Notes: generated from the letters alone by a model not told the origin. A DNA stretch of 64,000 nucleotides from Sagittula sp048553715 (GCF_048553715.1 NZ_JBLZNC010000002.1:62001-126000), one strand, 5' to 3'; counted from the first letter of the stretch, positions 1-7,277 are shown. Numbers and translations are program-made.

Positions 1-456
1 GATCCCCTCCAACGTGTCCCACGTCAGGTTCAGCCCGTCGAATTCCGCATAATGCCGCTCAAGCGAAGTCACAATCCGCAGCGTCTGCGCATTGTGGTCA
101 AACCCGCCATAGGGCGTCATCAGCGCGTCCAGCGCATCCTCGCCCGTGTGGCCAAAAGGCGTGTGGCCCAGATCATGCGCCAGCGCCACCGCCTCGGCCA
201 GATCCACATCCAGCCCCAGCGTATTGGCCAAGGTCCGCGCGACCTGCGCCACCTCGATAGAATGGGTCAGCCGCGTGCGGTAGAAATCGCCCTCGTGTTC
301 GACGAAGACCTGCGTCTTGTGCTTCAGCCGCCGGAACGCGCTGGAATGGATGATGCGGTCGCGGTCACGCTGATAGCAAGAGCGGTGCGCGCTTTCGTCT
401 TCGCGGTAAAGCCGCCCGCGTGACTGCTGCGGGGTGCAGGCGAATGGTTCGGTCAT
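1..456 (-). CDS. dgt: dGTP triphosphohydrolase-like HD protein (partial)
   Basis: This is the N-terminal 152 residues of a deoxyguanosinetriphosphate triphosphohydrolase-like protein; the rest lies beyond the left edge. The family hydrolyses dNTPs to deoxynucleosides and triphosphate and controls dNTP pools. Visible HD-domain marks are RLTHSIEVAQ near residue 65 and AHDLGHTPFGHTGE near residue 95, which supply the metal-binding His and His-Asp residues. The opening (RGRLYREDES, then RDRIIHSSAFRRLKHKTQVF) is also typical. The ATG at 456 gives MTEPFACTPQ. It diverges from erpA, with 136 bases between them. The family assignment is firm, but the true dNTP specificity of alphaproteobacterial members is not evident from sequence. 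Confidence 0.93.
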   Translation of the reverse strand, partial: MTEPFACTPQQSRGRLYREDESAHRSCYQRDRDRIIHSSAFRRLKHKTQVFVEHEGDFYRTRLTHSIEVAQVARTLANTLGLDVDLAEAVALAHDLGHTPFGHTGEDALDALMTPYGGFDHNAQTLRIVTSLERHYAEFDGLNLTWDTLEGI

Positions 457-592
457 ACGGAAGTGCCTTACGCTGATGGCCGTTGCGGCACCTGTACCTG
501 TCTGGCAGGCAGGAAACAACCATAGCCGCGCAAAGCCTTGTTGCGGGGCGTGCAATTTCCTACATACTGAGTCCGACAGAAAGGATCAGCCG

Positions 593-916
593 ATGAACCT
601 GCCCCCCACCGTGACCCCCCGCGCCTTTGAACGACTTGCTGAAATCGGTGCCGCCGATCAGGGCAAAGCCCTGCGCGTTGCGGTCGAAGGCGGCGGATGT
701 TCCGGCTTTCAATACGACATCAAGCTTGACGACGCAGCGCAGGACGATCTGGTCATCGCCGAGGGCGCCGAACAAGTTGTGGTCGACCCGGTCTCGCTGC
801 CGTTTCTGGCCGGTGCGGTGATCGATTTCGCAGACGAGCTGATCGGCGCGCGCTTTACCATCGAGAACCCGAACGCCACCAGCTCTTGCGGCTGCGGCAC
901 ATCTTTCTCGATCTAG
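593..916 (+). CDS. erpA: HesB/IscA-type Fe-S insertion protein ErpA
   Basis: A-type carrier that receives Fe-S clusters and delivers them to apo-enzymes in the cytoplasm. The protein has 107 residues, the normal length. The three conserved cluster cysteines are visible: Cys36 in GGGCSGFQY, and Cys99 and Cys101 in SCGCGTSFSI at the C-terminus. The open frame extends upstream, but the ATG at 593 is preceded by AAAGGA and begins where family members begin. It stands alone, divergent from dgt. ErpA and IscA are hard to separate by sequence. I prefer ErpA because no isc or suf genes are adjacent. Confidence 0.9.
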   Translation: MNLPPTVTPRAFERLAEIGAADQGKALRVAVEGGGCSGFQYDIKLDDAAQDDLVIAEGAEQVVVDPVSLPFLAGAVIDFADELIGARFTIENPNATSSCGCGTSFSI

Positions 917-945
917 GCTTTCCAAAATCCGATCGATAAACGACC

Positions 946-970
946 AAAAGGGCGCATCACGCGCCCTTTT
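946..970. terminator. Bidirectional intrinsic terminator, erpA / DMT exporter
   Basis: Perfect 10-bp stem AAAAGGGCGC / GCGCCCTTTT around a 5-base loop. It has T runs on both strands and lies between the convergent erpA and DMT-transporter genes. Confidence 0.85.
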
Positions 971-988
971 CTTGCGCATGTGCGACAA

Positions 989-1885
989 TCACTCGGCCGG
1001 GACCATCCGTGCAGCGCGCAGCCGCCCGATGTGATCCTCCACCACCAGCCAGCCACCAGAGCCCACCACCAGCGCGGCCCCCAGCACGGTGCCAATCCCG
1101 GGCACCTCGCCAAAGAAGACAAAGCCGATGGTGACCATCCAGACGAATTGCAGGTTCATCAGCGGCGTCGCCACATAGGCGGGCAGCAGGCGCATCGCCT
1201 CCGCCACCACGTAGCGCGCGCCAAACAGCGCCAGCGCATAGACGGCGACCCAGACCACATCCACCAGCCCCATGGGTCGCCAGACAAAGGGCAGCGCACA
1301 GGCCATCACCACCAGCAGCGCAAGGTTCGGCCAGAACACCTGCGCCATGGGAGCACGTTCGCGCAGCCCGATCACCCGCGCCGCCAGCAACGCCCCCGTC
1401 CCCGACAGCGCCGCGACCAAGGCCCACAGATGCCCCGCCGCAAGCCCCGTCACACCGCCCGGCAGCATGCAGATCACGCCGCCCGCGCCCAAGGCCAAGG
1501 CGGCCCAAGCGCTGGGGCGCGGCACCTCGTTCAACACCGGCCCCGACAGCACCGCCGCGATCAGCGGGATCAGCGCCACAAACAGGAACACATCCGCAAA
1601 GGGCAGCAGCCGGAACGCCATGTAGAAAGCCACCGACGCCAGAACCGTCAGCCCCGCGCGCCAGATCATCGGCCCGCGCGACGTGATTGTCAGACGCTCC
1701 CCCGACGCCCGCGCGCCAAAGACCGAAAAGGCCACCACCAATCCGGCGGACAGCGCAAACAGTTGCGGCGCCGCGTATTGACCCGCGAACAGTTTCGCGA
1801 TCCCGTCGGCGGCGGCCATCATGCCCGTCGACAGGATCACCAACACCGCGCCCACAGTGGCCGTCGAGACGCGCAGCCCCCTCAT
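989..1885 (-). CDS. EamA/DMT-family inner-membrane transporter
   Basis: Drug/metabolite transporter superfamily protein of 298 residues. It has about ten hydrophobic segments arranged as two EamA repeats, the usual size and layout. Members export metabolites, amino acids or drugs; the substrate here is unknown. The ATG at 1885 overlaps the stop of the upstream gene by four bases (ATGA) and has no ribosome binding site of its own, so translation is probably coupled. A longer open frame begins about 130 bases further up but runs through the neighbouring gene. As last gene of the repeat-peptide cassette it is the natural candidate for exporting that cassette's product (inference). Confidence 0.85.
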   Translation of the reverse strand: MRGLRVSTATVGAVLVILSTGMMAAADGIAKLFAGQYAAPQLFALSAGLVVAFSVFGARASGERLTITSRGPMIWRAGLTVLASVAFYMAFRLLPFADVFLFVALIPLIAAVLSGPVLNEVPRPSAWAALALGAGGVICMLPGGVTGLAAGHLWALVAALSGTGALLAARVIGLRERAPMAQVFWPNLALLVVMACALPFVWRPMGLVDVVWVAVYALALFGARYVVAEAMRLLPAYVATPLMNLQFVWMVTIGFVFFGEVPGIGTVLGAALVVGSGGWLVVEDHIGRLRAARMVPAE

Positions 1886-2940
1886 GCCGCGCCCGCCCGG
1901 GCAAAGCCCGCAAAGAACGCCCCGAACAGCGCGCTGCTTTGTGACGCCGTGGTCAGCACCTCGAGCGAGGTTTCCGACAGCGCGGGCACTATATCGCGCC
2001 GCATCTGGTCCCAATCGCCGCTGCGACGGTCCATGGCCAGCATCGCTTCGCTGATCTCACGCAGGGCGGTGCGCGGGCGCAGACCACGGTCGAACCGCAT
2101 CCGGCCCTGTTCCAGCGGCTTGCGGAACAGCGGCGCGCCAATCACCGCCTGATGCCAGTTCAGCACCAAAAACTCGTGGTAGTCATCGTTCACCGCCACA
2201 TGATCGCCGGCCTCCACCGCAAAGGCAGCCGTCTCGCGTTCCAGCCAGTCGGTCCAGTCCTGCGGCGGCTCCTGCCCGGCATAGACCAGCGCGATGCAGA
2301 CCTCGGCCAGCAGATCGGCGTTCTGGTCCAGCAGCGCCGTCAGCCCGACGAAATGCAGGCTGGTCAGCGCCTTTGGCCCCAGTTCGGGGTCGCGGCGGCC
2401 ATATTCCGACAGGTAGTAGACGATATGGGTCAGCTCGTAGGCGGCCTTTTTGTTGGGCAGGGCAAAGGTCGCAGTGCGTTCACAAAAGCCGCGCAGCCGG
2501 TCATCCAGCCCCGGATCACGCAAAGGGTCGACCCCTCGGCGCATCATCAGGCGGCGGGCTTCGGCACGTTGCAGATCGGACAGTTCCGCCTCTGCAAGGC
2601 CTTTATCACGGGCAAACTCAACCATTCGTTGTGAAGAATTACCAAAATCGCCCAGCTCTTCAAGATCCAATACAATCGAAAGTAGAAATCGATAATATTG
2701 CGGGAAAAATTCCAGCCGCGCCTGCGCCCCATCATAGAATTCCGCATGCGTTTGCAGCGCGGCAGGGGCAACGGTCTGCCCCGTACATTCCAGAATGTTC
2801 AGCAGTTCGGCGTTTTCTTTCAGCCAGAACACATCCGCGCCCTTGCGACGGTGTTCGGCGAAACAGCCCAAAAGCGCGGTGATCCGCGCCTCCAGTGGCG
2901 CAATCCGGGACGGGACGGTCAGGTGGATGACGTTTTGCAC
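1882..2940 (-). CDS. Unrecognised helical protein, middle gene of repeat-peptide cassette
   Basis: A 352-residue soluble protein with no signal peptide or membrane segment; I do not recognise it with confidence. It is mostly predicted helix. The most family-like segments are ELTHIVYYLSEYG (His172) and DDYHEFLVLNWHQAV (His255, His263). Their conserved-looking His, Tyr and Asp residues could form a metal or active site (inference). The start is a GTG at 2940 with a perfect AAGGAG six bases upstream; a TTG at 2958 would swallow that site. It may belong to one of the recent Rhodobacteraceae DUF families (DUF6902 is my unverified guess). It lies 65 bases after the repeat peptide and overlaps the exporter start by four bases, so the three genes look like one transcript. 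Confidence 0.75.
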   Translation of the reverse strand: MQNVIHLTVPSRIAPLEARITALLGCFAEHRRKGADVFWLKENAELLNILECTGQTVAPAALQTHAEFYDGAQARLEFFPQYYRFLLSIVLDLEELGDFGNSSQRMVEFARDKGLAEAELSDLQRAEARRLMMRRGVDPLRDPGLDDRLRGFCERTATFALPNKKAAYELTHIVYYLSEYGRRDPELGPKALTSLHFVGLTALLDQNADLLAEVCIALVYAGQEPPQDWTDWLERETAAFAVEAGDHVAVNDDYHEFLVLNWHQAVIGAPLFRKPLEQGRMRFDRGLRPRTALREISEAMLAMDRRSGDWDQMRRDIVPALSETSLEVLTTASQSSALFGAFFAGFARAGAA

Positions 2941-3005
2941 GGTCTTCTCCTTGGTCAAAGCGGCAGAGCCCTCTCGCCCCGCCCGGGTTCACGAATGGTG
3001 GTGGA

Positions 3006-3545
3006 TCAGGCCTTTACGGGTGCCGACCAAGAGGTGAACGCCTCGACATTGTCGCTGGAGATCTTGTCGCCTGCCGCAGGGCCGGACCACGAGGTGAATG
3101 CCTCGACGTTGTCGCCTGATATCTTGTCGCCCGCCGCAGGACCGGACCAAGAGGTGAACGCCTCGACATTGTCGCCGGAGATCTTGTCGCCTGCCGCAGG
3201 GCCGGACCAGGAGGTGAACGCCTCGACATTGTTACCGGAGATCTTGTCGCCCGCCGCAGGGCCCGACCAGGAGGTGAACGCTTCGACATTGTCGCCACGG
3301 ACGGTTTCGCCGCCCATCGGGGCCGACCACGAGGTGAACATCTCGACAGCCGAGCCGTCGTTCAGATCGCCCGCTGCGGGACCGGACCAGGATGTGAACG
3401 CCTCGACCGCGTCACCGTTGTCCATGTCGCCAGCGGCCGGGCCGGACCACGATGTGAACATTTCAACCGAATCACCGGCAAAGGCGCTGGCTTCGGTGCG
3501 GGCTGATTCTGCGGCAATCTGCGCGGTCTTGAGAATGGCGGTCAT
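3006..3545 (-). CDS. Tandem-repeat peptide, eight FTSWS units (possible multi-core precursor)
   Basis: A 179-residue protein of unknown function. Residues 1-24 are a short Ala-rich, probably helical head (MTAILKTAQIAAESARTEAS...). The rest is a strict 20-residue repeat with Phe at positions 30, 50, 70, 90, 110, 130, 150 and 170. The consensus is VEAFTSWSGPAAGDKISG. Units 4-7 are almost identical, units 1-3 have drifted, and unit 8 is cut short to FTSWSAPVKA. There is no cysteine, membrane segment or Sec signal. The ATG at 3545 has AAGGAG seven bases upstream; an upstream extension to 3590 lacks one. A short head plus repeated cores next to an unknown enzyme-sized protein and an exporter resembles a ribosomal-peptide precursor. 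A structural or surface repeat protein is the main alternative. Confidence 0.8.
   Translation of the reverse strand: MTAILKTAQIAAESARTEASAFAGDSVEMFTSWSGPAAGDMDNGDAVEAFTSWSGPAAGDLNDGSAVEMFTSWSAPMGGETVRGDNVEAFTSWSGPAAGDKISGNNVEAFTSWSGPAAGDKISGDNVEAFTSWSGPAAGDKISGDNVEAFTSWSGPAAGDKISSDNVEAFTSWSAPVKA
3024..3473 (-). repeat. 60-bp in-frame tandem repeat array
   Basis: Seven full and one partial 60-base units encode the FTSWS repeats. The units nearest the 3' end of the gene (about 3042-3293) are nearly identical at DNA level, as expected from recent slippage or unequal crossing over. The promoter-proximal units are diverged. Confidence 0.9.
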
Positions 3546-3651
3546 GGGGTAACTCCTTGTCAGGGTTGCATTGTCTGTTTGCCCCTTCACGCTGCCCGCA
3601 AAACCTGTTTACCGAAAAGTAATTTCTTGTTAAGGTTGATGAATACCCGAT

Positions 3652-3735
3652 TTATCCACAGGCCATGCCATAGCGAATTCTCCCGCAGGGCGAGGGAATA
3701 CGACTTGTCCACCGATGTCGATTTTCTGGGGATAA
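3652..3735. promoter_or_regulatory. Cluster of DnaA-box-like nonamers
   Basis: A perfect TTATCCACA lies at 3652-3660. TTGTCCACC (two mismatches to TTATNCACA) is at 3705-3713, and TTATCCCCA (one mismatch) is on the minus strand at 3727-3735. All three fall within 84 bases of non-coding DNA. They could titrate DnaA or regulate the flanking genes. No dnaA, parA or hemE neighbourhood supports calling an origin. Confidence 0.35.
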
Positions 3736-3838
3736 CCACAGAATTTGCAGCCAACTGTCACTTTGCAGCCTTGCAAAGCCCAAGCCTCTGATTCTGTGTG
3801 ATAATCTGCGCTAACACGACCGTGTCAGTCGCTGTTCG

Positions 3839-3875
3839 GATTTGTGTTAAATTAAAACCGGACCCGACACAAATC
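3839..3875. promoter_or_regulatory. Inverted repeat, 9-bp arms, 19-base spacer
   Basis: GATTTGTGT at 3839-3847 is repeated in inverse orientation as ACACAAATC at 3867-3875, around an A+T-rich spacer. The spacing of about 28 bases centre to centre and the absence of a T tail suggest a protein-binding site rather than a terminator. It lies in the region shared by the repeat-peptide cassette and xthA. Confidence 0.45.
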
Positions 3876-4020
3876 ACTATCTTCCTGACGTGACATCACA
3901 TCACACGGATAACGGGAAATTCACGCCCCGTGCCGCCTGTGACGCCCTGCCGCTTGACCTCGCGCCCGGAAAGCGGTCTGCCTTGCCGCCAAACGCCGTC
4001 GCAGACCAAAGAGGCCGCCC

Positions 4021-4830
4021 ATGAGAATCGTCACATTCAACATCAACGGCATCAAAGCCCGCCTCGAAACACTGACCAAATGGCTCGAATCCGCACAGCC
4101 TGACGTGGTGCTTTGTCAGGAAATCAAATCCGTGGACGAGGCCTTTCCCCGCCAGCCCATCGAGGATCTGGGCTATAACGTGGAAACCCACGGACAAAAA
4201 GGGTTCAACGGCGTTGCCATCCTGTCCAAATTCCCCATCGAGGACATCGCACGCGGCCTGCCCGGCGATGACAGCGACGAACAGGCCCGCTGGATCGAGG
4301 CCACGGTGACCGGCGATCACAGCGCGGTGCGGCTCTGCGGCCTTTATCTGCCCAACGGCAACCCCGTCACCTTTGACGACGCGGGCCAGCCGCTGCGCGA
4401 GGGCAAATACGACTACAAGCTCGACTGGATGGACCGGCTGCATGCGCGCGCCCGCGATCTGATGGCGCAGGAGATGCCCGCGCTGATGGGCGGCGACTAC
4501 AACATCATCCCGCAGGCAGAGGACGCCGCCCGCCCCGAGGCATGGACCCGCGATGCGCTCTATCTGCCGCAATCGCGTCAGGCCTTCCGCCGCATTCTCA
4601 ACGACGGCTGGACCGAAGCCTTCCGCGCCCGCATCCAAGGGCCGGGCCACTATTCGTTCTGGGATTATCAGGCAGGCGCGTGGAACCGCAACGACGGCAT
4701 CCGCATCGACCACTTCTTGCTGACCCCGCAATGCGCCGATCTGATGCGCGACTGCTGGATCGAAAAGGACGTGCGCGCCATGGACAAACCGTCCGATCAC
4801 GTGCCTGTCTGGCTCGACCTCGACCTGTGA
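4021..4830 (+). CDS. xthA: Exodeoxyribonuclease III
   Basis: AP endonuclease and 3'-5' exonuclease of base-excision repair; 269 residues, the family length. Catalytic motifs of the exonuclease-endonuclease-phosphatase fold are present. Asn7 lies in FNINGIKAR, Glu34 in LCQEIKS, LYLPNGNP and GGDYNIIP follow, and the C-terminal SDHVPVW carries Asp259 and His260. The ATG at 4021 begins exactly at the conserved MRIVTFN opening. It is the first gene of a rightward group that continues with bolA, a small membrane protein and grxD. Confidence 0.96.
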   Translation: MRIVTFNINGIKARLETLTKWLESAQPDVVLCQEIKSVDEAFPRQPIEDLGYNVETHGQKGFNGVAILSKFPIEDIARGLPGDDSDEQARWIEATVTGDHSAVRLCGLYLPNGNPVTFDDAGQPLREGKYDYKLDWMDRLHARARDLMAQEMPALMGGDYNIIPQAEDAARPEAWTRDALYLPQSRQAFRRILNDGWTEAFRARIQGPGHYSFWDYQAGAWNRNDGIRIDHFLLTPQCADLMRDCWIEKDVRAMDKPSDHVPVWLDLDL

Positions 4831-4903
4831 TCGCGCTGTCGCCTTGCAGCCCCCGCCCTGACACACTAATTTCCCCATAAGACACCAACACAGGGACATT
4901 TAT

Positions 4904-5140
4904 ATGCCGATCCACGCACCGGACCTCGAAGCACTGCTGCGCCAGTCCTTTCCCGACGCCGAAATCGCCGTCTCGGGGGATGATGGCGTGCATATGTCCG
5001 CCATGGTCATCGACGAAAGCTTTCGTGGCAAGAACCGTGTGCAGCAGCAGCGCATGGTCTACGCCGCGCTCAAGGGCAAGATGGACGGCGCCGACGCGGA
5101 ATTGCATGCGCTGGCGCTGACCACCAAAGCCCCCGACTGA
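4904..5140 (+). CDS. bolA: BolA/IbaG family protein
   Basis: A 78-residue BolA-fold protein with the conserved VSGDDGVHMSAMVIDESFRG region and the helix containing RVQQQRMVYAAL. The His in DGVHM is the residue used with glutaredoxin to coordinate a 2Fe-2S cluster in characterised pairs. The monothiol glutaredoxin gene lies 145 bases downstream, the classic BolA-Grx partnership for Fe-S trafficking and iron sensing. ErpA, another Fe-S factor, is nearby. The short IbaG-like form fits better than the full-length stress BolA. Confidence 0.9.
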   Translation: MPIHAPDLEALLRQSFPDAEIAVSGDDGVHMSAMVIDESFRGKNRVQQQRMVYAALKGKMDGADAELHALALTTKAPD

Positions 5141-5154
5141 AGAAAGACACCGAT

Positions 5155-5292
5155 ATGGGCGCGTTTCTCGCTGACAGCTGGCCATTCTTTGGCGCCATCG
5201 CCTTGGTGGTTGTGATCACCTGGGGCGCCCTGCAACCCTACATTCGCCAGGACCGCAAACGGCGGCAGGCGCAGGAGGAAACAGATGACTGA
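5155..5292 (+). CDS. Small single-pass membrane protein between bolA and grxD
   Basis: A 45-codon gene. Residues 10-30 form one hydrophobic segment (FFGAIALVVVITWGALQPY) followed by a strongly basic and then acidic tail (RQDRKRRQAQEETDD), which predicts an N-out, C-in orientation. It starts 14 bases after bolA and its end overlaps the grxD start by eight bases, so it sits snugly in the operon. AGAAAGA upstream of the ATG is a weak ribosome binding site. Similar small open frames between bolA and grxD in relatives would confirm it. Function unknown; a membrane anchor or quality-control peptide are guesses. Confidence 0.65.
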   Translation: MGAFLADSWPFFGAIALVVVITWGALQPYIRQDRKRRQAQEETDD

Positions 5293-5647
5293 CGCAAACA
5301 CTCAGATCGACGAAACGGTCAAGGCCTTCGACGTCGTGCTTTTCATGAAGGGCACCAAACAGATGCCGCAATGCGGCTTCTCCCAGCGTGTGGCCGGTGT
5401 GCTCAACTACATGGGCATCGACTATCAGGACGTGAACGTGCTGGCCGATGATGCCATCCGTCAGGGGATCAAGGACTACTCCGACTGGCCCACCATCCCC
5501 CAGCTCTACGTCAAAGGCGAATTTGTGGGCGGCTGTGACATCATCACAGAGATGACCCTGTCGGGCGAGCTCGACACGCTGCTGGCCGAGAACGGCGTCG
5601 ACTTCAACAAAGAAGCCGCTGACAAGATCCGCGAAGCCAACGGCTGA
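5285..5647 (+). CDS. grxD: Monothiol glutaredoxin Grx4 type
   Basis: CGFS-type glutaredoxin of 120 residues. The active-site Cys30 is in KGTKQMPQCGFS, with WPTIPQLYVKGEFVGGCDI supplying the glutathione-binding loop. It binds a 2Fe-2S cluster with glutathione and with BolA as partner, and passes clusters to target proteins. AGGAGG lies nine bases before the ATG. It is the last gene of the xthA-bolA-grxD group and is followed by a strong terminator. Confidence 0.96.
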   Translation: MTDANTQIDETVKAFDVVLFMKGTKQMPQCGFSQRVAGVLNYMGIDYQDVNVLADDAIRQGIKDYSDWPTIPQLYVKGEFVGGCDIITEMTLSGELDTLLAENGVDFNKEAADKIREANG

Positions 5648-5676
5648 CCACGCGTCGGCACGCGCAACACACCGTA

Positions 5677-5703
5677 GGGCGGGGATATTCCCCGCCCTTT
5701 TTC
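5677..5703 (+). terminator. Intrinsic terminator after grxD
   Basis: GGGCGGGGA / TCCCCGCCC stem around a short loop, followed directly by TTTTT. It lies 30 bases after the grxD stop. Confidence 0.88.
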
Positions 5704-5726
5704 ATGCCCTGATGTGAACTGGATGC

Positions 5727-5748
5727 AAAAAAGGGGGCCGAAGCCCCC
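5727..5748 (-). terminator. Intrinsic terminator of the zapA operon
   Basis: Reading the minus strand, a six-bp G-C stem closed by a TTCG tetraloop is followed by six T residues. It lies 36 bases beyond the zapA stop. Confidence 0.88.
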
Positions 5749-5783
5749 CGTTTTCTCACATGCGGGCGACCGCCCTGCCCGCC

Positions 5784-6185
5784 TCAGCCTGCGAGCTTTT
5801 CGTCCACCGTCTCGGCCAGCGCCTCGGTGCGCGCGGCGATCTCTGCAAGCGCGTCCTGCACACTGGCGGGGATCACCGGCACCTCGACCTTTTCCGGCTC
5901 TGGCGCGGGGGCGTTTTTCAGCGCCTCCAGCTCCGCCTGCACAGCGGCCAGCTTTTGCTCTGACGCGCCCAGCTTTTCCTCAAGACCTGCGGTTTTATCC
6001 GCCAACATCAGCCCAGCCATCAACAGCATGCGCGGCTCGGGCAGACGTCCGATCTGCTCGACCAGCACCTGCGCCTCTGCGTCCAGCAACGCCGCTGCGG
6101 ATTGCAAAAACGGCTGTTCGCCTTCCTGACAGGCCACCTCGAAGGTGCGGCCACCAATGTGAATGCTGACTTCGATCTGGCTCAT
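5784..6185 (-). CDS. zapA: Cell division protein ZapA
   Basis: A 133-residue FtsZ-ring stabiliser. The N-terminal ZapA domain (VSIHIGGRTFEVAC, then LPEPRMLLMAGLMLADKT) is followed by a coiled coil (residues about 70-90) and a Pro-rich linker. It is longer than the roughly 110-residue enterobacterial form because of the C-terminal extension. Its ATG overlaps the stop of the upstream coiled-coil gene by four bases, and a tetraloop terminator follows. The family is clear from the N-terminal motif and the gene context. Confidence 0.9.
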   Translation of the reverse strand: MSQIEVSIHIGGRTFEVACQEGEQPFLQSAAALLDAEAQVLVEQIGRLPEPRMLLMAGLMLADKTAGLEEKLGASEQKLAAVQAELEALKNAPAPEPEKVEVPVIPASVQDALAEIAARTEALAETVDEKLAG

Positions 6186-7030
6186 GCGCTTGTCTCCTCG
6201 GTGGCATCTGCGGCCTCGGCCAGCAGCGGCTCCAGTGTGGCGACCAGCGCCTCTGCCTCGGCGATCTCCAGCGCGCGGCTGGCGCGCATGGCTTCCAGCT
6301 CGGCGGCCAGTGCCTTGTTGATCAACTGCGTGTCACCTACGCCCATGGCGTTGGCCTCGCGCAGGGCGGTGTTGCTTTCGGCAAGCTGGGCATTGGCCGC
6401 TCGCAGGCGCTGCACCTCTGCATCCAACGCCTGTAGCGTATCGCGGTCCGGTGCCTCTGCCGCAGGCGCCGCCTCAGCCGCAGCCGCAGCCCCGCCGGAC
6501 ACCATCCGCTCCTTGAGATGGCGCATCCGTTCGGTCAGCTGCGCATTGGCCAGCTTTTCGTCCTCCAGCGCCTCGCGCACCAGACGCAGCTCATCCTCGA
6601 CGCGGGCCCAGTCGGCGCTGGACACGCCGCTGTCATTGGCCTGCGCGGCCTCAGCGGCGGCAGCAATCGCGGCCTCCGCCTCCGCGCGCACCGCTGCCAG
6701 TGCCGCCTCGTGCATCTCTGCCTCGCGGGCGACCGCCTCTTCGACAGCCGCCGCTATCGCCGCCTCTTGGTCTGCCTTGGCCGCCTCAACCGCGTCGGCG
6801 ACGGCGCTCTCTTGCGCCAGACGCGCGGCTTCCAGCGCTTCCTCTGCCTTGTCGGCCTGTTGCGCTGCCGCCTCGGTCGTCGCCGCCAAAGCACGCTCGC
6901 TCTCGGCCAGCTTGTCCTGCAGCGCGCTCAGCTCTGCGCCACCCGGACCGGGTTCATACGCCTCAAGGCCCTGTCCGATCCGGTCCAGCGCACGTGTGAT
7001 CCGCGCCTGCAATTCGTCGATCTGGGTCAT
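6182..7030 (-). CDS. Ala/Glu-rich coiled-coil protein upstream of zapA
   Basis: 282 residues, almost entirely long helices with heptad patterns (about residues 25-130 and 150-280). It is very rich in Ala and Glu and has no signal peptide or membrane segment. Two coiled-coil stretches are separated by a low-complexity Ala-Pro linker near residue 195. The start chosen is the ATG at 7030 (MTQIDELQARI), preceded by a purine-rich GAGAGGGC. An extension to 7069 looks non-coding. Translational coupling to zapA suggests a partner in divisome or Z-ring organisation, comparable in position though not in recognised sequence to ZapB (inference). Confidence 0.7.
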   Translation of the reverse strand: MTQIDELQARITRALDRIGQGLEAYEPGPGGAELSALQDKLAESERALAATTEAAAQQADKAEEALEAARLAQESAVADAVEAAKADQEAAIAAAVEEAVAREAEMHEAALAAVRAEAEAAIAAAAEAAQANDSGVSSADWARVEDELRLVREALEDEKLANAQLTERMRHLKERMVSGGAAAAAEAAPAAEAPDRDTLQALDAEVQRLRAANAQLAESNTALREANAMGVGDTQLINKALAAELEAMRASRALEIAEAEALVATLEPLLAEAADATEETSA

Positions 7031-7277
7031 CTGCCCTCTCGCCCCCGTAACGTTTCGGCCTTTACACAACTGATTCCATTCCGAATCAACCCCCGGCCCT
7101 TTTGTGGTAAGTCTATCAACTGGGCTCGGGAAATGCTGCCCCCCTTGAACCTTAGCCGATCCAAGGCCTTACTCGGCGGCTTTCACCCTGTTCCGTGCCG
7201 TTTTAATGCGCAAACCTTGCCTTTCGTCCATTTGGTGTTACTCAGCCGGAAACGTCGCAATTCAAGGAACACGACCG

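Larger units (their letters stand above)
3546..4020. other. 475-base divergent intergenic region
   Basis: A non-coding, relatively A+T-rich gap between the repeat-peptide cassette and xthA, so it should hold both promoters. A 70-codon open frame at 3579-3791 has no ribosome binding site and no recognisable protein character. The region holds DnaA-box-like nonamers and a long-spaced inverted repeat, listed separately. Confidence 0.7.

Noticed and set aside
3024..3473. CRISPR array
   Set aside because: The 60-base repeats are contiguous, in frame and translated; there are no spacers or cas genes.
3652..3735. Chromosomal replication origin
   Set aside because: Only one perfect DnaA box and no dnaA, hemE or parAB neighbourhood; kept as a weak regulatory observation.
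5648..5783. 6S RNA downstream of zapA
   Set aside because: zapA often neighbours 6S RNA, but the 136 bases here are filled by two terminators and cannot fit a molecule of about 150-160 bases.
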